A DNA stretch of 64,000 bases from Aureispira sp. CCB-E (GTDB lineage: Bacteria > Bacteroidota > Bacteroidia > Chitinophagales > Saprospiraceae), in assembly GCF_031326345.1 (NCBI RefSeq), contig NZ_CP133671.1:3224001-3288000 (forward strand), read 5' to 3'. Position 1 is the first letter of the stretch, and the number at the start of each line of letters is the position of its first letter. Of the stretch, positions 34,590 through 43,716 are shown in pieces. The notes under the pieces are model-generated. The model was not told where the DNA came from. It worked only from the letters and a program-made list of their open reading frames with translations, and searched no databases. A program made the position numbers and the translations under genes.

Positions 34590-36074
34590 ATGAACGATTA
34601 CTTATATACTTATAAAAACATGATGAGAAGAATACTTTTGTTGAGCTTTGTGCATTACTTTTGGTTCTTAGGAACAAGCACAGGACAGCACAAAATTACT
34701 GTTACGATTGATGGGTATAAAAATGACACTTGTATCTTGGGATACCAAATTGGACGAACAACCTATATTGCGCAACAAGTAAATGAAAGAAATAAAGATG
34801 GGGATTTTGTGTTTGAGGGAGAAGAAGCACTATTAGGCGGTTTGTATTCTGTTTTGATCAAACCCAAAAACCAATTCTTTCAATTTATTCTTTCTAACGA
34901 TGAAGAACAGAAAGACTTTAAGATTAAAACAAAAATCATTGATAACCCTGCACGAGATCTAACGAAGCATCTAAAAATTAAGAACTCTCCAGATAATGCT
35001 GTTTTTGAGGAATACAAGGCTTTTTTAATGGCAATGCGCACTCGATCAGAGCAATTGGAAGCAGAGTTATCTGCTGCAAAACAGAAAAAAGACAAAGACC
35101 AAATAGCAGCAATTAATAAAAAAATTCAAAACTTGGATGGAGAAGTAACTGCTTACCAAGATAATTTACTCAAAAAGTATCCTAAGTTACTATCGCCCAA
35201 ATTAATTACAGGAAGCCGCCAGCCAGAAATTCCAAAAGAATTAGTCGAACAAGTCGATATATTTCGCTACTACAAAGCGCATTTTTGGGATAATTACGAC
35301 TGGGCGGATGAGCGTCTGATTCGAACGCCTATTCTAAAAGAAAAAATAGAGACGTATATAGAAAAAATGACCATGCAGCATGTTGATTCCGTTAGCAAAG
35401 CATGTGAGTATATTATTGATCAAGCTTTGGCTGCCAAAAATAAAGAAGTCTTTCAGTTTGTAGCCGTTTATTTGCTGAACAAGTATGCCAAACAAGAAGT
35501 GATTTGTATGGATGGGGTTTATGTAGCTATTGCGCAAAAATATTATTGTACGGGAATGGCTTACTGGTTGGATTCTACCCAACTAGAAGGCATTTGTACA
35601 GATGCGGCTAAAATGGCTCCATTGCGTTGCGGTCGTAGTGCGCCAGAGGTTCGTTTGAAAAATATTAATGATAGCAGCTATGTTAGCTTGTATAGCATCA
35701 AGAAGCCTTTTGTTGCTGTTTATTTTTGGGATCCAACTTGTGGGAATTGTGCTAAGATGAGTGAAAAATTAGTGCCTATTTATGAAAAATATAAAGATAG
35801 GGGATTTGAAATCTTGGGAGTGTGTAGTAAATCTTGGAAGAATGTGGAGTTGTGTCGAACCAAAGTAGAGAAACAAAAAATGAACTGGATTAACTTGTCT
35901 GATGAGCCTTATCCTTTGGCTTGGGTTAAGAAATATTACGATTTGCGTTCTAATCCCTTTATTTACTTGTTAGATGAAAATAAAAATATTCTATTTAAGA
36001 GAATTAGTGCGCAACAACTGGATCAAATATTGGAACGAGAGTTTGAGCGTTACGAAAAACAACATAAAAAGTAA
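34590..36074 (+). CDS. DUF4369-DUF5106-thioredoxin exported protein, paralogue 3
   Basis: Protein of 494 residues (start ATG 34590; ATGs at 34620 and 34623 would place the signal peptide nearer the terminus and may be the true start). It shares the three-part architecture of the two genes 6-10 kb upstream, with VTIDGYKNDTCILGY, AHFWDNYDWADERLIRTP and FWDPTCGNCAK. It is more diverged: the DNA identity is visibly lower, and the segment after the central cysteine reads MAYWLDSTQLEGIC. The tail is basic. A fragment of the repeat family starts right after its stop codon. Confidence 0.86.
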   Translation: MNDYLYTYKNMMRRILLLSFVHYFWFLGTSTGQHKITVTIDGYKNDTCILGYQIGRTTYIAQQVNERNKDGDFVFEGEEALLGGLYSVLIKPKNQFFQFILSNDEEQKDFKIKTKIIDNPARDLTKHLKIKNSPDNAVFEEYKAFLMAMRTRSEQLEAELSAAKQKKDKDQIAAINKKIQNLDGEVTAYQDNLLKKYPKLLSPKLITGSRQPEIPKELVEQVDIFRYYKAHFWDNYDWADERLIRTPILKEKIETYIEKMTMQHVDSVSKACEYIIDQALAAKNKEVFQFVAVYLLNKYAKQEVICMDGVYVAIAQKYYCTGMAYWLDSTQLEGICTDAAKMAPLRCGRSAPEVRLKNINDSSYVSLYSIKKPFVAVYFWDPTCGNCAKMSEKLVPIYEKYKDRGFEILGVCSKSWKNVELCRTKVEKQKMNWINLSDEPYPLAWVKKYYDLRSNPFIYLLDENKNILFKRISAQQLDQILEREFERYEKQHKK

Positions 36075-36076
36075 TT

Positions 36077-36104
36077 TCAACGACCACACAGTAGCTAACT
36101 ATTG
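36077..36104 (-). repeat. fragment of the modular element family
   Basis: Read on the minus strand, the segment is CAATAGTTAGCTACTGTGTG then GTCGTTGAA. It matches the first 37 bases of copy 4 with an internal deletion of about eight bases. No flanking duplication is visible. Confidence 0.5.
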
Positions 36105-36127
36105 TCATTAAAAACAACACATTAAAA

Positions 36128-37426
36128 ATGAAGTACAATAAGATTAATCCCAATTTGTTTAAAGAAAATAGAGCACGTTTTGCGGCTCAGATGAAACCCA
36201 ACTCAATTGCTATTATTCATTCTAACGATAGGATGTTTAGAAATGGAGATGCTCATTTCCCGTATCGTCAAAGTTCAGATTTATTTTATCTGACAGGGTT
36301 GGATCAAGAAGAAGTAATTTTGGTTTTGTACCCTGATTGTCCTAGAGGAAATAAGTTTAAAGAACTTGTTTTTACGAAACAAACGAACGAACATATTGCG
36401 GTTTGGGAAGGGTATAAGTATACTAAAAAAGATGCTGCCCAAACTTCGGGAATAGAGACTATCTATTGGTTGGATGAAATGCAGCCTTTGTTAAATGAAT
36501 TAATTCTATTGGCAGATAATATTTATGTTAATACAAATGAAAATGATCGTGCCGTAATGGATTATCCGTCACGAGATGTGCGCCATGCATTAGAACTACA
36601 ACAGGAATACGTAGGGCATAACTTTGAGCGTGCACAGCCTATTTTGAAAACATTGAGAATGGTCAAGTCTACTTACGAAGTTGATTTGATACAAAAGGCT
36701 TGCGACATTACGAACAGCGCTTTTCGTCGTGTATTGGCGACTACTCGACCAGGTATGATGGAGTATGAAGTAGAAGCAAATGTCATTTATGAATTTACTC
36801 GTCATGGTTCCTCAGGGCATGCTTACACCCCAATTATAGCAGGAGGGAAAAATGCTTGCGTTTTGCATTATATTGCCAATAACGAAGCCTTGAAGGATGG
36901 TGATTTGTTATTGATGGATTTTGGTGCAGAGTATGCAAATTATGCAGCAGATATGACACGGACTATTCCTGTAAATGGACAATTTACAGCACGTCAAAAA
37001 GCAGTTTACAATGCGGTTCTAAAGGTTAAGAAGGAAGCAGAAGCTTTGTTGGTGGTAGGTAATAATTTGACAGATTATCACAAAGAAGTTGGTAAAATAA
37101 TGGAAAGCGAATTGATTGGTTTAGGTTTGTTGAATAAGGATGCTGTTCGCCAACAAGATCCTAACCGTCCATTGTACAAAAAATATTTTATGCATGGAAC
37201 TTCGCATCATTTAGGGCTAGATGTGCATGATTTGTGTCATCGTTATGTTGATTTTGAACCAGGAATGGTCTTTACTTGTGAACCAGGGATCTATATACCT
37301 GAAGAAAATATAGGCATTCGAATAGAAGACGATTTGGTCGTTACAAATGGAAAAGCGTTGAACTTAATGGCGGATATTCCTATTGAGGTAGAGGAGATTG
37401 AAGCGCTGATGCATGTTAAGGTGTAA
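36128..37426 (+). CDS. pepP: Xaa-Pro aminopeptidase (M24B family)
   Basis: Cytoplasmic metallopeptidase of 432 residues that removes N-terminal residues ahead of proline. An N-terminal creatinase-like domain (about 1-165) is followed by the pita-bread catalytic domain. The two-metal ligands are visible: D in LLMDFGAEYANYAADMTRT (two aspartates), H in GTSHHLGLDVHD, E in TCEPGIYIP and E in IRIEDDLVV. The substrate-binding HxxGH-type histidine region is present. The length and order match the PepP/AMPP type. It stands alone, with a bidirectional terminator downstream. Confidence 0.92.
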   Translation: MKYNKINPNLFKENRARFAAQMKPNSIAIIHSNDRMFRNGDAHFPYRQSSDLFYLTGLDQEEVILVLYPDCPRGNKFKELVFTKQTNEHIAVWEGYKYTKKDAAQTSGIETIYWLDEMQPLLNELILLADNIYVNTNENDRAVMDYPSRDVRHALELQQEYVGHNFERAQPILKTLRMVKSTYEVDLIQKACDITNSAFRRVLATTRPGMMEYEVEANVIYEFTRHGSSGHAYTPIIAGGKNACVLHYIANNEALKDGDLLLMDFGAEYANYAADMTRTIPVNGQFTARQKAVYNAVLKVKKEAEALLVVGNNLTDYHKEVGKIMESELIGLGLLNKDAVRQQDPNRPLYKKYFMHGTSHHLGLDVHDLCHRYVDFEPGMVFTCEPGIYIPEENIGIRIEDDLVVTNGKALNLMADIPIEVEEIEALMHVKV

Positions 37427-37452
37427 CCCAACAATAATAGATTATAGAAATA

Positions 37453-37489
37453 AAAAAAGAATTGAGCATCTCGTGCTCAATTCTTTTTT
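37453..37489. terminator. bidirectional terminator
   Basis: AAAAAAGAATTGAGCA pairs with TGCTCAATTCTTTTTT (16 bp) around a 5-base loop. The A/T ends give a T run on both strands, serving the aminopeptidase and the convergent binding-protein gene. Confidence 0.88.
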
Positions 37490-37552
37490 ACTTATAGATT
37501 ATATTGGCTAATTGTTATTACTTCGTTTGAAAATTGTATTAGCCTAATTATA

Positions 37553-39355
37553 TTAGGACTCTTCTGCTAATTGAAAGTAACGAGCAAAATAGCCAGGACG
37601 TAAAGATACGGCTTCTGCATTTTTGAAACGCTTGCTAATGGCCATACAAGACTTGGAAGAGAACAAGAAGATATAAGGCTGTTGATCAGCAATAATTTCT
37701 TGAAAACGAAGGTACATTTTATTACGTTTTTCTTCGTCCATTGTAATTCTAATTTCTTCAATTAATTGATCACTTTCCTCATTCCCAAATCCTACTAGGT
37801 TACTACCTTCGTACGTATTAGAAGCGGTGTGCCAAATTTGCTTGAAGTCATCAGGCAGAGGAGATTGACTCCAACCCAAGCAAGTTAAATCAAATTCACG
37901 CTTTTTTAAATCTTCAATCATTACAGAACCTTCGCTAGAAATCATCACAATTTCAACGCCAGCACGAGCGGCTTCATCTTTGAATACCTGTCCAATATCT
38001 TTGTACAATTGTTTTCCTTGTGGATATAAGAATTTTAGAGACAAGCTTAATTTTTGCCCTTCAACAACTTTGTCGCGAATGTTATCACCATCGGTATCTT
38101 TCCATCCTGCTTCGTCCAACAATGCCTTTGCTTTTTCGATATCAAATGCTATGGTAGGGATATTTTTATTGTAACTTTTCTTTAAATGACTAACAGGACC
38201 ATTAACAGATGTTGCTAAGCCACTAGAAACTTGTTCTACCAAATGCTCTTTGTCGACCAAGTGTGCCAAAGCTTTGCGGACACGAACGTCACTCAACTTT
38301 GGTTTGGTCATATTCATACCAATGTATCGGTAACCAAATGCATCAGGTGTATAGAAGTTAAAGTGTTTTTTAGCACGGTCATTTTTCTTTAATTCTAAAA
38401 ATTTATCAGCAGGAATGTAGGTCATTACATCCAACTCTTGCTCTTTTAAAGATAACAAGGCATTATTGTCGTCTTCAATAATTTTGAAGTGCAATTTATT
38501 AGGGTAGGCAGCAATAAAATCGTCGTTTACTTTATCGCCCCACCAGTCTTTTTTGCGAACTAATTTGATGTGTTGATTATTGACAATATCAGTTACCTTG
38601 TAAGCACCAGCACCTATAATTTTTTCAGGATCGTGATTATAGTTTTCATTAAAATCCTTAGCGAAGTCAACAATTCTAGGATCTTTATTTAAACGGTCTA
38701 AATTAGCAGGATCGTTTAATTCTGCAATTGTAAAATCAGACATCAAGCCTTGAGCATCGTAATAATAGGCAGGTAAAATAGGAGCAGTACCTGTTGATGC
38801 TTTGGCTAATAAATAAACTTTGTTACAAATGATTGTAAATTTTTTAAGATTGTTTGGATCAACTTCTACTGCTTCGATAAACTCTACAAAAGTACGTGTA
38901 GGAGCAGCGTTGGTTTTTGGATTTTTGATAGCTTTGATCGTAAAAGCATAATCTTCTCCAGTGATAGGAGAGCCATCATCCCAAACAGCTTCTTCCCTAA
39001 TTTCATAACTGATAGCCATACGACCGCCATCCAATTCTTTGATTTCGGGTTGTGCTTTGGCTAAATAAGGTTTGTATTCAAACGTTTTGGGGTCCATGTC
39101 TAAGAGACCACAGTGTACATTAGGAGTCAAGACTTCTGTTGCAGATGCTGTTTGGGTTAATAGCACATTGAGACCATCAACATTACCTCTTAAAAGGATT
39201 CGAACGGTAAAGTCTTCAGGAGTTCTAGTAGTAGTCGCATCTTTGTCTTTATCATTGTTTGTAGTGCTATCAGAACCACAACTATAACAAGCAAAAATTA
39301 GGCAAGCTGCAAACAATAAGTTTAAGCTAGGACGAAGGTTTTTATGAATAATCAT
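37553..39355 (-). CDS. peptide ABC transporter substrate-binding lipoprotein (SBP_bac_5)
   Basis: Protein of 600 residues with a lipoprotein signal (LLFAACLIFACYSC, then GSDS) and an acidic, Thr-rich linker. The body is the family 5 solute-binding fold that captures oligopeptides or similar ligands: EEAVWDDGSPITGEDYAFTI, IIGAGAYKV, VRKALAHLVDKEHLV, AKALLDEAGW and a late QIWHTAS. Permease and ATPase genes are not adjacent, so the protein either works with a transporter encoded elsewhere or serves another binding role. It is the length usual for Bacteroidota members. Confidence 0.88.
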   Translation of the reverse strand: MIIHKNLRPSLNLLFAACLIFACYSCGSDSTTNNDKDKDATTTRTPEDFTVRILLRGNVDGLNVLLTQTASATEVLTPNVHCGLLDMDPKTFEYKPYLAKAQPEIKELDGGRMAISYEIREEAVWDDGSPITGEDYAFTIKAIKNPKTNAAPTRTFVEFIEAVEVDPNNLKKFTIICNKVYLLAKASTGTAPILPAYYYDAQGLMSDFTIAELNDPANLDRLNKDPRIVDFAKDFNENYNHDPEKIIGAGAYKVTDIVNNQHIKLVRKKDWWGDKVNDDFIAAYPNKLHFKIIEDDNNALLSLKEQELDVMTYIPADKFLELKKNDRAKKHFNFYTPDAFGYRYIGMNMTKPKLSDVRVRKALAHLVDKEHLVEQVSSGLATSVNGPVSHLKKSYNKNIPTIAFDIEKAKALLDEAGWKDTDGDNIRDKVVEGQKLSLSLKFLYPQGKQLYKDIGQVFKDEAARAGVEIVMISSEGSVMIEDLKKREFDLTCLGWSQSPLPDDFKQIWHTASNTYEGSNLVGFGNEESDQLIEEIRITMDEEKRNKMYLRFQEIIADQQPYIFLFSSKSCMAISKRFKNAEAVSLRPGYFARYFQLAEES

Positions 39356-39725
39356 TTATTGGAATTTTTAACAAAATTAAGGATTTTGATAGTTGATTGT
39401 TTCCCAATATATGTATTTTCAAACAAGGATGCAAGATTGATCCCTTTATAACTTACATTTATAGCGTATTTGGAGACGATCGCAAGAATAATCTTTAAAA
39501 AGTAAGAGAATTTAGAATGAAGGTATAATTAAAATGAAAATACAAAAAGAAAGGAGTTAAATCATAAATAGAAGCTAATGTTTATCATAACTTTTGAACA
39601 AGGCTAATTAGCGAACTAGTATTCAATTTGATTATAATGTGATTTTTAGAATTCCGTTTTGTGATTCGTTTATCAATACAATAAAATTTGTACTTTTGTA
39701 TCGTTAATAAGCCCATTATTATAAG
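39356..39725. other. intergenic gap
   Basis: About 370 bases upstream of element copy 3. A TACTTTTG box at 39691-39698 looks like a -7 element, but no TTTG stands 19-21 bases before it. No gene is supported. Confidence 0.45.
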
Positions 39726-39786
39726 TAGTAGCAGCGAGCCCAGCTTGTTGGTTGATGACTGCAAGGAGTAACTAAGCTAACTATTA
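39726..39786 (-). mobile_element. modular element copy 3 (61 bp), near-perfect target duplication
   Basis: It starts TAGTAGCAGCGAG and ends AGCTAACTATTA. The flanks are TATAAG (39720-39725) and TGTAAG (39787-39792), a 6-bp duplication with one mismatch. Only the palindromic end modules remain; the AT-rich core of copies 1 and 2 is missing. Confidence 0.6.
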
Positions 39787-39857
39787 TGTAAGGACAATTG
39801 TGAACATATTCTTGAGTTGAATGTATTATTAAAAATACAACTATTGTCAATCAAGAA

Positions 39858-40340
39858 ATGATGAATATAAGAAGCATGGAAGAGGATAAAAATAAATCAG
39901 AAAAAGGGAAAGAAACTTTTATTAATCCCATAGATAAAGATAAAATAACAGAAAATCCACACAATTTGCCTTATGCGCATACGGTAGGAGGAGCTGTCAT
40001 AAAACCAATTGACCAAGGCAAAACAAAAGGCTTGGCGGTTAAAGCAATGCACAAGCAAACGGACATTCAATTGGAACAGATTCGCAAACAAATGGAGCTG
40101 TTGGCTGAGCAAGCTCAAAAAATTAAAAAACGAGTTGAGATTTCGGAAATTATTTACGGAGCAGAAATGGGATTTAAGCCTTTGATTGGGAAAACATATC
40201 ACTTGTACCAACGGGTGGATGAAACTGCTGTATTGTCAGTGGTTGGTCCACAAGAATGGGGACCTAGAGGGTGTCCATTTAATAGTTTTTTGGCAACGGT
40301 AAGCCTTTTGGCGGATCATACTTGGGAAATATTGGAATAG
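39858..40340 (+). CDS. DUF2452 family protein
   Basis: Cytoplasmic protein of 160 residues. After a charged, Lys/Glu-rich start come FINPIDKDKITENPHNLPYAHTVG and GAVIKPIDQGKTKGLAV, then a helical region (LEQIRKQMELLAEQAQ) and GFKPLIGKTYHLYQR, which together are the DUF2452 pattern. No function is known for the family. The next gene begins four bases downstream and is probably translated from the same message. Confidence 0.78.
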   Translation: MMNIRSMEEDKNKSEKGKETFINPIDKDKITENPHNLPYAHTVGGAVIKPIDQGKTKGLAVKAMHKQTDIQLEQIRKQMELLAEQAQKIKKRVEISEIIYGAEMGFKPLIGKTYHLYQRVDETAVLSVVGPQEWGPRGCPFNSFLATVSLLADHTWEILE

Positions 40341-40344
40341 GAAA

Positions 40345-41196
40345 ATGAAACGATTGTTGTGGATATCAATTTGTTGGATAGTTTGTGCTTGGGAGAAAGC
40401 TCCCGAATGGCCTTCGCCAACCACCGATATTGATAAGATGCAATTAATTGGAGCGGTGCAAGCTATTTCTCAAAGAGTGTATGAGGTAAGTAAGAGAGAG
40501 CAGACGCTCAAGAAAAGGCATTTGATGTTGGATCCGTTGGAGAACTGGGACATTCAGTTTAATAAAAAAGGTTTTATTACAGAAAAGAAGTGCTATGATG
40601 CAGGAAATAAGATTCTTTTTTATTATCAATACAAGTACAAAAAACAAAATCAACTTCAACGCAGAAATATGTATGATGCTAGAGATTACCGCATCGAACA
40701 ACTAACGTATACTTACAACAGTTTGGGAGAAATAGCTGCTGAATCTATCTATACTGCTGATAATAGCTTATTGGTTCGTTATATCCATACTTATGGAACG
40801 AAAGGACAATTGCTGCAAACGGATGTTCATGCCCCAACAAATGCTTACACTACTTCAAAGTATGAATTTGTTTACAACAAGGAAGGGCAACTAATAGAGC
40901 AATATACGTACAATCAAAAGCATCAAAAACACCAAACAGATCTTTATCAGTACGATGCCCATGGTTTTCAGAAGGAACATACTATTGTTAATCATTTAGA
41001 TGATTTTGTATTTACCTCTTATACTCAATACGACGAAAAGGGGAATGTCATCACGCATCAAGCGCCTACAGAAAAAGAGCCATTGACATCGTATACATAT
41101 ACTTTTGATGAGATAGGAAACTGGACTCGTAGAATCCATTACAAGGATGGAAAACCTATAGATATGACGGAACGCGTATTGGTATATGCTATGTAA
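40345..41196 (+). CDS. exported protein with YD/RHS-like beta repeats
   Basis: Protein of 283 residues starting with a hydrophobic signal-like segment (LLWISICWIVCAWEK) that may be a lipoprotein signal with C14 or a nearby cysteine. The rest is strand after strand of aromatic-rich motifs: YEFVYNKEGQLIEQYTY, LYQYDAHGFQKEH, YTQYDEKGNVITHQ, YTFDEIGNWTRR. These Y-D-x-x-G-N units resemble RHS/YD repeats, but too few to form a toxin shell. Function unknown. It probably shares a transcript with the DUF2452 gene. Confidence 0.68.
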   Translation: MKRLLWISICWIVCAWEKAPEWPSPTTDIDKMQLIGAVQAISQRVYEVSKREQTLKKRHLMLDPLENWDIQFNKKGFITEKKCYDAGNKILFYYQYKYKKQNQLQRRNMYDARDYRIEQLTYTYNSLGEIAAESIYTADNSLLVRYIHTYGTKGQLLQTDVHAPTNAYTTSKYEFVYNKEGQLIEQYTYNQKHQKHQTDLYQYDAHGFQKEHTIVNHLDDFVFTSYTQYDEKGNVITHQAPTEKEPLTSYTYTFDEIGNWTRRIHYKDGKPIDMTERVLVYAM

Positions 41197-41242
41197 CTTA
41201 GTTAGAGAAGTAAGTTAGAATAGAACAGTGTTACAGGGAAGG

Positions 41243-41740
41243 CTACAACTCGAACTCTGCCATCAATTCCCAATGCTCTGGTGTTCGTTGTGTTTTGACC
41301 AAGCGGAGTTTTGGCATTCTAAAATCCATAAAAAAACTATCGCCCAATGCACCAATAATGGCTTCTTTTTGAAAAATAGGCAAAGAACCATAAAGAAAAC
41401 TTACATGTGGAATAAAGGGGGTAATTTGAGTGTGTTCAAAAATTTCTTCTGCCAAAGTTCTAGCTTCCATCAAATCTTCACTGTCATTGGTGCAAAAAAA
41501 CAAACACCGATAGTAAACTTCCAAAAATTCAATGCGGGTTAAGGTGGCAGAAACAGGAATGAGACTATTGGCAAGTTCTTCTGTCTTTTGGATGGCAATA
41601 GAAATTTCGTCAGTGATACCACTTAGCAGGGTCACGTGAGGTTCAAAGGTCGGTGTGTCGTGTGTTGTACTTAAATCTACAATTAGTTTGCTTAATTTTT
41701 GATAAGCAGCTTTGTCAGGCATCAACCACAGTGTGTACAT
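41243..41740 (-). CDS. 2H phosphoesterase superfamily protein (cyclic phosphodiesterase / RNA ligase-like)
   Basis: The 165-residue protein has the two diagnostic H-x-T/S-x motifs, PHVTLLSG (about residues 34-41) and PHVSFLYG (about 127-134), in the N- and C-terminal lobes. It belongs to the cyclic nucleotide phosphodiesterase/2'-5' RNA ligase-like group that acts on cyclic phosphates or RNA ends. The substrate is not determined by sequence. It is convergent with the YD-repeat gene. Confidence 0.83.
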   Translation of the reverse strand: MYTLWLMPDKAAYQKLSKLIVDLSTTHDTPTFEPHVTLLSGITDEISIAIQKTEELANSLIPVSATLTRIEFLEVYYRCLFFCTNDSEDLMEARTLAEEIFEHTQITPFIPHVSFLYGSLPIFQKEAIIGALGDSFFMDFRMPKLRLVKTQRTPEHWELMAEFEL

Positions 41741-41781
41741 AGATTAAAGATAGATGTTACTAAAATGGCTGCTAAAATAGC

Positions 41782-41819
41782 AAAAAAATAAGATTAATCC
41801 ACGTATAGATTAATCCTAT
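41782..41819 (-). terminator. terminator after the 310-residue exported protein gene
   Basis: ATAAGATTAATC pairs with GATTAATCCTAT (12 bp, one mismatch) with an 8-base loop. On the minus strand the hairpin is followed by seven T. Confidence 0.72.
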
Positions 41820-41868
41820 TTTTGTTTAAAAAACGAACTACTCGAAAGAGCTATCTTGGAAAGAAGAT

Positions 41869-42801
41869 TTATTTACTTCGACCAAATAAATCTTTTTTTC
41901 TTCGTTTAGGTTTTTCTTTCTCATTTTGAATAATACGCTCATAACTTGTTGCGTCTACCAAAATATTGGCAGGATCGTCTTTGTGTACCTTGTCAACATA
42001 TTTCCAAGTACCATCTTTGCTCAATTTCATCCCAGAATAGCTGCCGTCTGGAACATTAGAAGGACCTGCACTTTTGATAGGAGAACCATAGATGAGGTGA
42101 TCGTAAATAATCATGTCCTGCTCTTCAGAATAGTTGAGACTAACATTAACACTAGCCGAATACTCCATAACAAAACGCTTTACTTTTCGCATTCTACCAG
42201 AACCGTCTTTCATTTCTAAGACTGTTTTTCCAAAACGAGGTCTACCTGAGTTATCAAAATAGAGTACATCCAATAATTTTCTTCGATTGTAAAAATCAAA
42301 CGCATCATATCCAAACAATAAATACATTGTCTGTCCTTCCGATTTGAATGCTTTTATATTATAATACAAGGCACCATACCAATTTTCTGGCTTGTGAATA
42401 CTAAATTCTACGGTACGCATATCGTCGGATTTGTCTTGTAAGCGATAGACTTTACCTTCTTTGGTTTGTATAAAACCACGATACTGATAGTGATCTTTGT
42501 CGATGTATAATTGCCAAGTAAATATTCGTACTGTTTTATCTTCAGGTTGAACAAGCGAGATGCCTTTTAGCTCCGAAAAATCATGCTCAAAAGAACCACT
42601 TTGCGTTAAGGTTTTTTCTAATAACGCTTCGAGCTCTTCGGATGCTTCTTGACGTACTTTTAGGTCTTTGTTGGTCAAGATATCCTCCATTAAGCTACTC
42701 ATAGCAGCTTCAGCTTCCACAATAAATGTTGTATCTACATCTGCTGCATAAGTTGAACAACAGCAGGCGACACTAAACAGCAATAACAAATATTTTTTCA
42801 T
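41869..42801 (-). CDS. uncharacterised exported protein
   Basis: Protein of 310 residues with a signal peptide that has three consecutive cysteines (LLFSVACCCSTYA). A helical region (about 22-65) is followed by many strands (VRIFTWQLYIDKDHYQYRGF, MYLLFGYDAFDFYNRRKLL, RMRKVKRFVMEYS, MIIYDHLIYGSP). I have seen this pattern as a conserved hypothetical in Bacteroidota but know no function. The C-terminal tail is very basic (RRKKDLFGRSK). Confidence 0.68.
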   Translation of the reverse strand: MKKYLLLLFSVACCCSTYAADVDTTFIVEAEAAMSSLMEDILTNKDLKVRQEASEELEALLEKTLTQSGSFEHDFSELKGISLVQPEDKTVRIFTWQLYIDKDHYQYRGFIQTKEGKVYRLQDKSDDMRTVEFSIHKPENWYGALYYNIKAFKSEGQTMYLLFGYDAFDFYNRRKLLDVLYFDNSGRPRFGKTVLEMKDGSGRMRKVKRFVMEYSASVNVSLNYSEEQDMIIYDHLIYGSPIKSAGPSNVPDGSYSGMKLSKDGTWKYVDKVHKDDPANILVDATSYERIIQNEKEKPKRRKKDLFGRSK

Positions 42802-42867
42802 AAAAATTAAATTTAAACCAATGAGTGAAGGAGCTTAATAAATTGATTGAATTTTGATTCTAGACAA

Positions 42868-43084
42868 CAATAGTTAGCTGCGCTGCTACTACGTGGTCGT
42901 TGAAACCACGCAGTAGCAGCGAAGCTAACTAAAAGCGCAGCGCTCACGAAGTAAACTTTATTAGTTTGATAATTAATGAATTATAATTCTAACGCATTCT
43001 GTGGTAAAATTTTGATTATCAAACTAATATGAATGTGCTTTTTTATCTTTTTGGTGAAAAAGTAAAAAAAACAACGAACTACTA
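42868..43084 (+). mobile_element. modular element copy 4 (217 bp), perfect target duplication AGACAA
   Basis: It begins CAATAGTTAGCTGCGC and ends CAACGAACTACTA, flanked by AGACAA at 42862-42867 and 43085-43090. It has two parts. Bases 42872-42930 form a 26-bp stem (two mismatches, 7-base loop) rich in GC. From about 42953 the sequence follows the AT-rich body of copy 2, with inner inverted repeat TTAGTTTGATAAT near 42960 and TTGATTATCAAACTAA near 43012. It fills the gap with no gene. Confidence 0.88.
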
Positions 43085-43251
43085 AGACAAATAGTAATAC
43101 GGATTTTGTTTTAAAGGTAATCAGGCTAAGAGCATACTTTAATATTTAGATTTTTTCAAACTTTACTTCGTGAAAAGTCTACTTGATAGACACAAACTTC
43201 TTTGTATAAAACTAAAATCAGACCAATTTTAGTATGTGTCTGCCTACAAAA

Positions 43252-43713
43252 TTAAACATTCTCTTTGTGTTCTAAATATTCTTTGAGGATAAAATCCATG
43301 CCCCAAATCCATTTTCTTTGTAATAAATCTTCTTTAGAAATTAACAAACCTCGACCTTCTAAGACCTCTGTTTGGGAAATTTGTTGCAACTGAGCATCCG
43401 AAACAACAGCTTCAAATACTGTTAGCCAAAAAGCCTGTACAACGGTTTTGTTATCAATCCAATAACGTTTTATTTTTTGTTTGGGTACTTTTTTTAATAA
43501 GACAGCCGCTTCTGGAATTTCTTCTTCTAGCTCTCGTTCCACAGCGATTAATTCTTCTTTGTCTTCAGGTTCGATGGCTCCCCCCCAAAAGGCACAAGCG
43601 CCACGCCAAGCTTCATGAGGATATTGGTCATCTTTTATCTGTACAAAAAATTTTGTCTGATTTGAATTGCTAATTAATAATCCAACACCTTGATGAATTT
43701 CTTTTGTCGTCAT
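43252..43713 (-). CDS. Nudix hydrolase
   Basis: Protein of 153 residues with a Nudix fold. The helix R-E-L-E-E-E (in AVERELEEEIPEA) is the metal-binding heart of the Nudix box, preceded by FWGGAIEPEDKEELI. The spacing between the glycines and this helix deviates by about one residue from the strict G-x5-E-x7-R-E-U form, so the substrate cannot be guessed. It starts three bases after the stop of the long repeat protein, an unusual partner. Confidence 0.8.
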   Translation of the reverse strand: MTTKEIHQGVGLLISNSNQTKFFVQIKDDQYPHEAWRGACAFWGGAIEPEDKEELIAVERELEEEIPEAAVLLKKVPKQKIKRYWIDNKTVVQAFWLTVFEAVVSDAQLQQISQTEVLEGRGLLISKEDLLQRKWIWGMDFILKEYLEHKENV

Positions 43714-43716
43714 AAC

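Noticed and set aside
39691-39698. TACTTTTG box upstream of the DUF2452 gene
   Set aside because: The nearest TTTG lies 29 bases before it, outside the usual 19-21 spacing.
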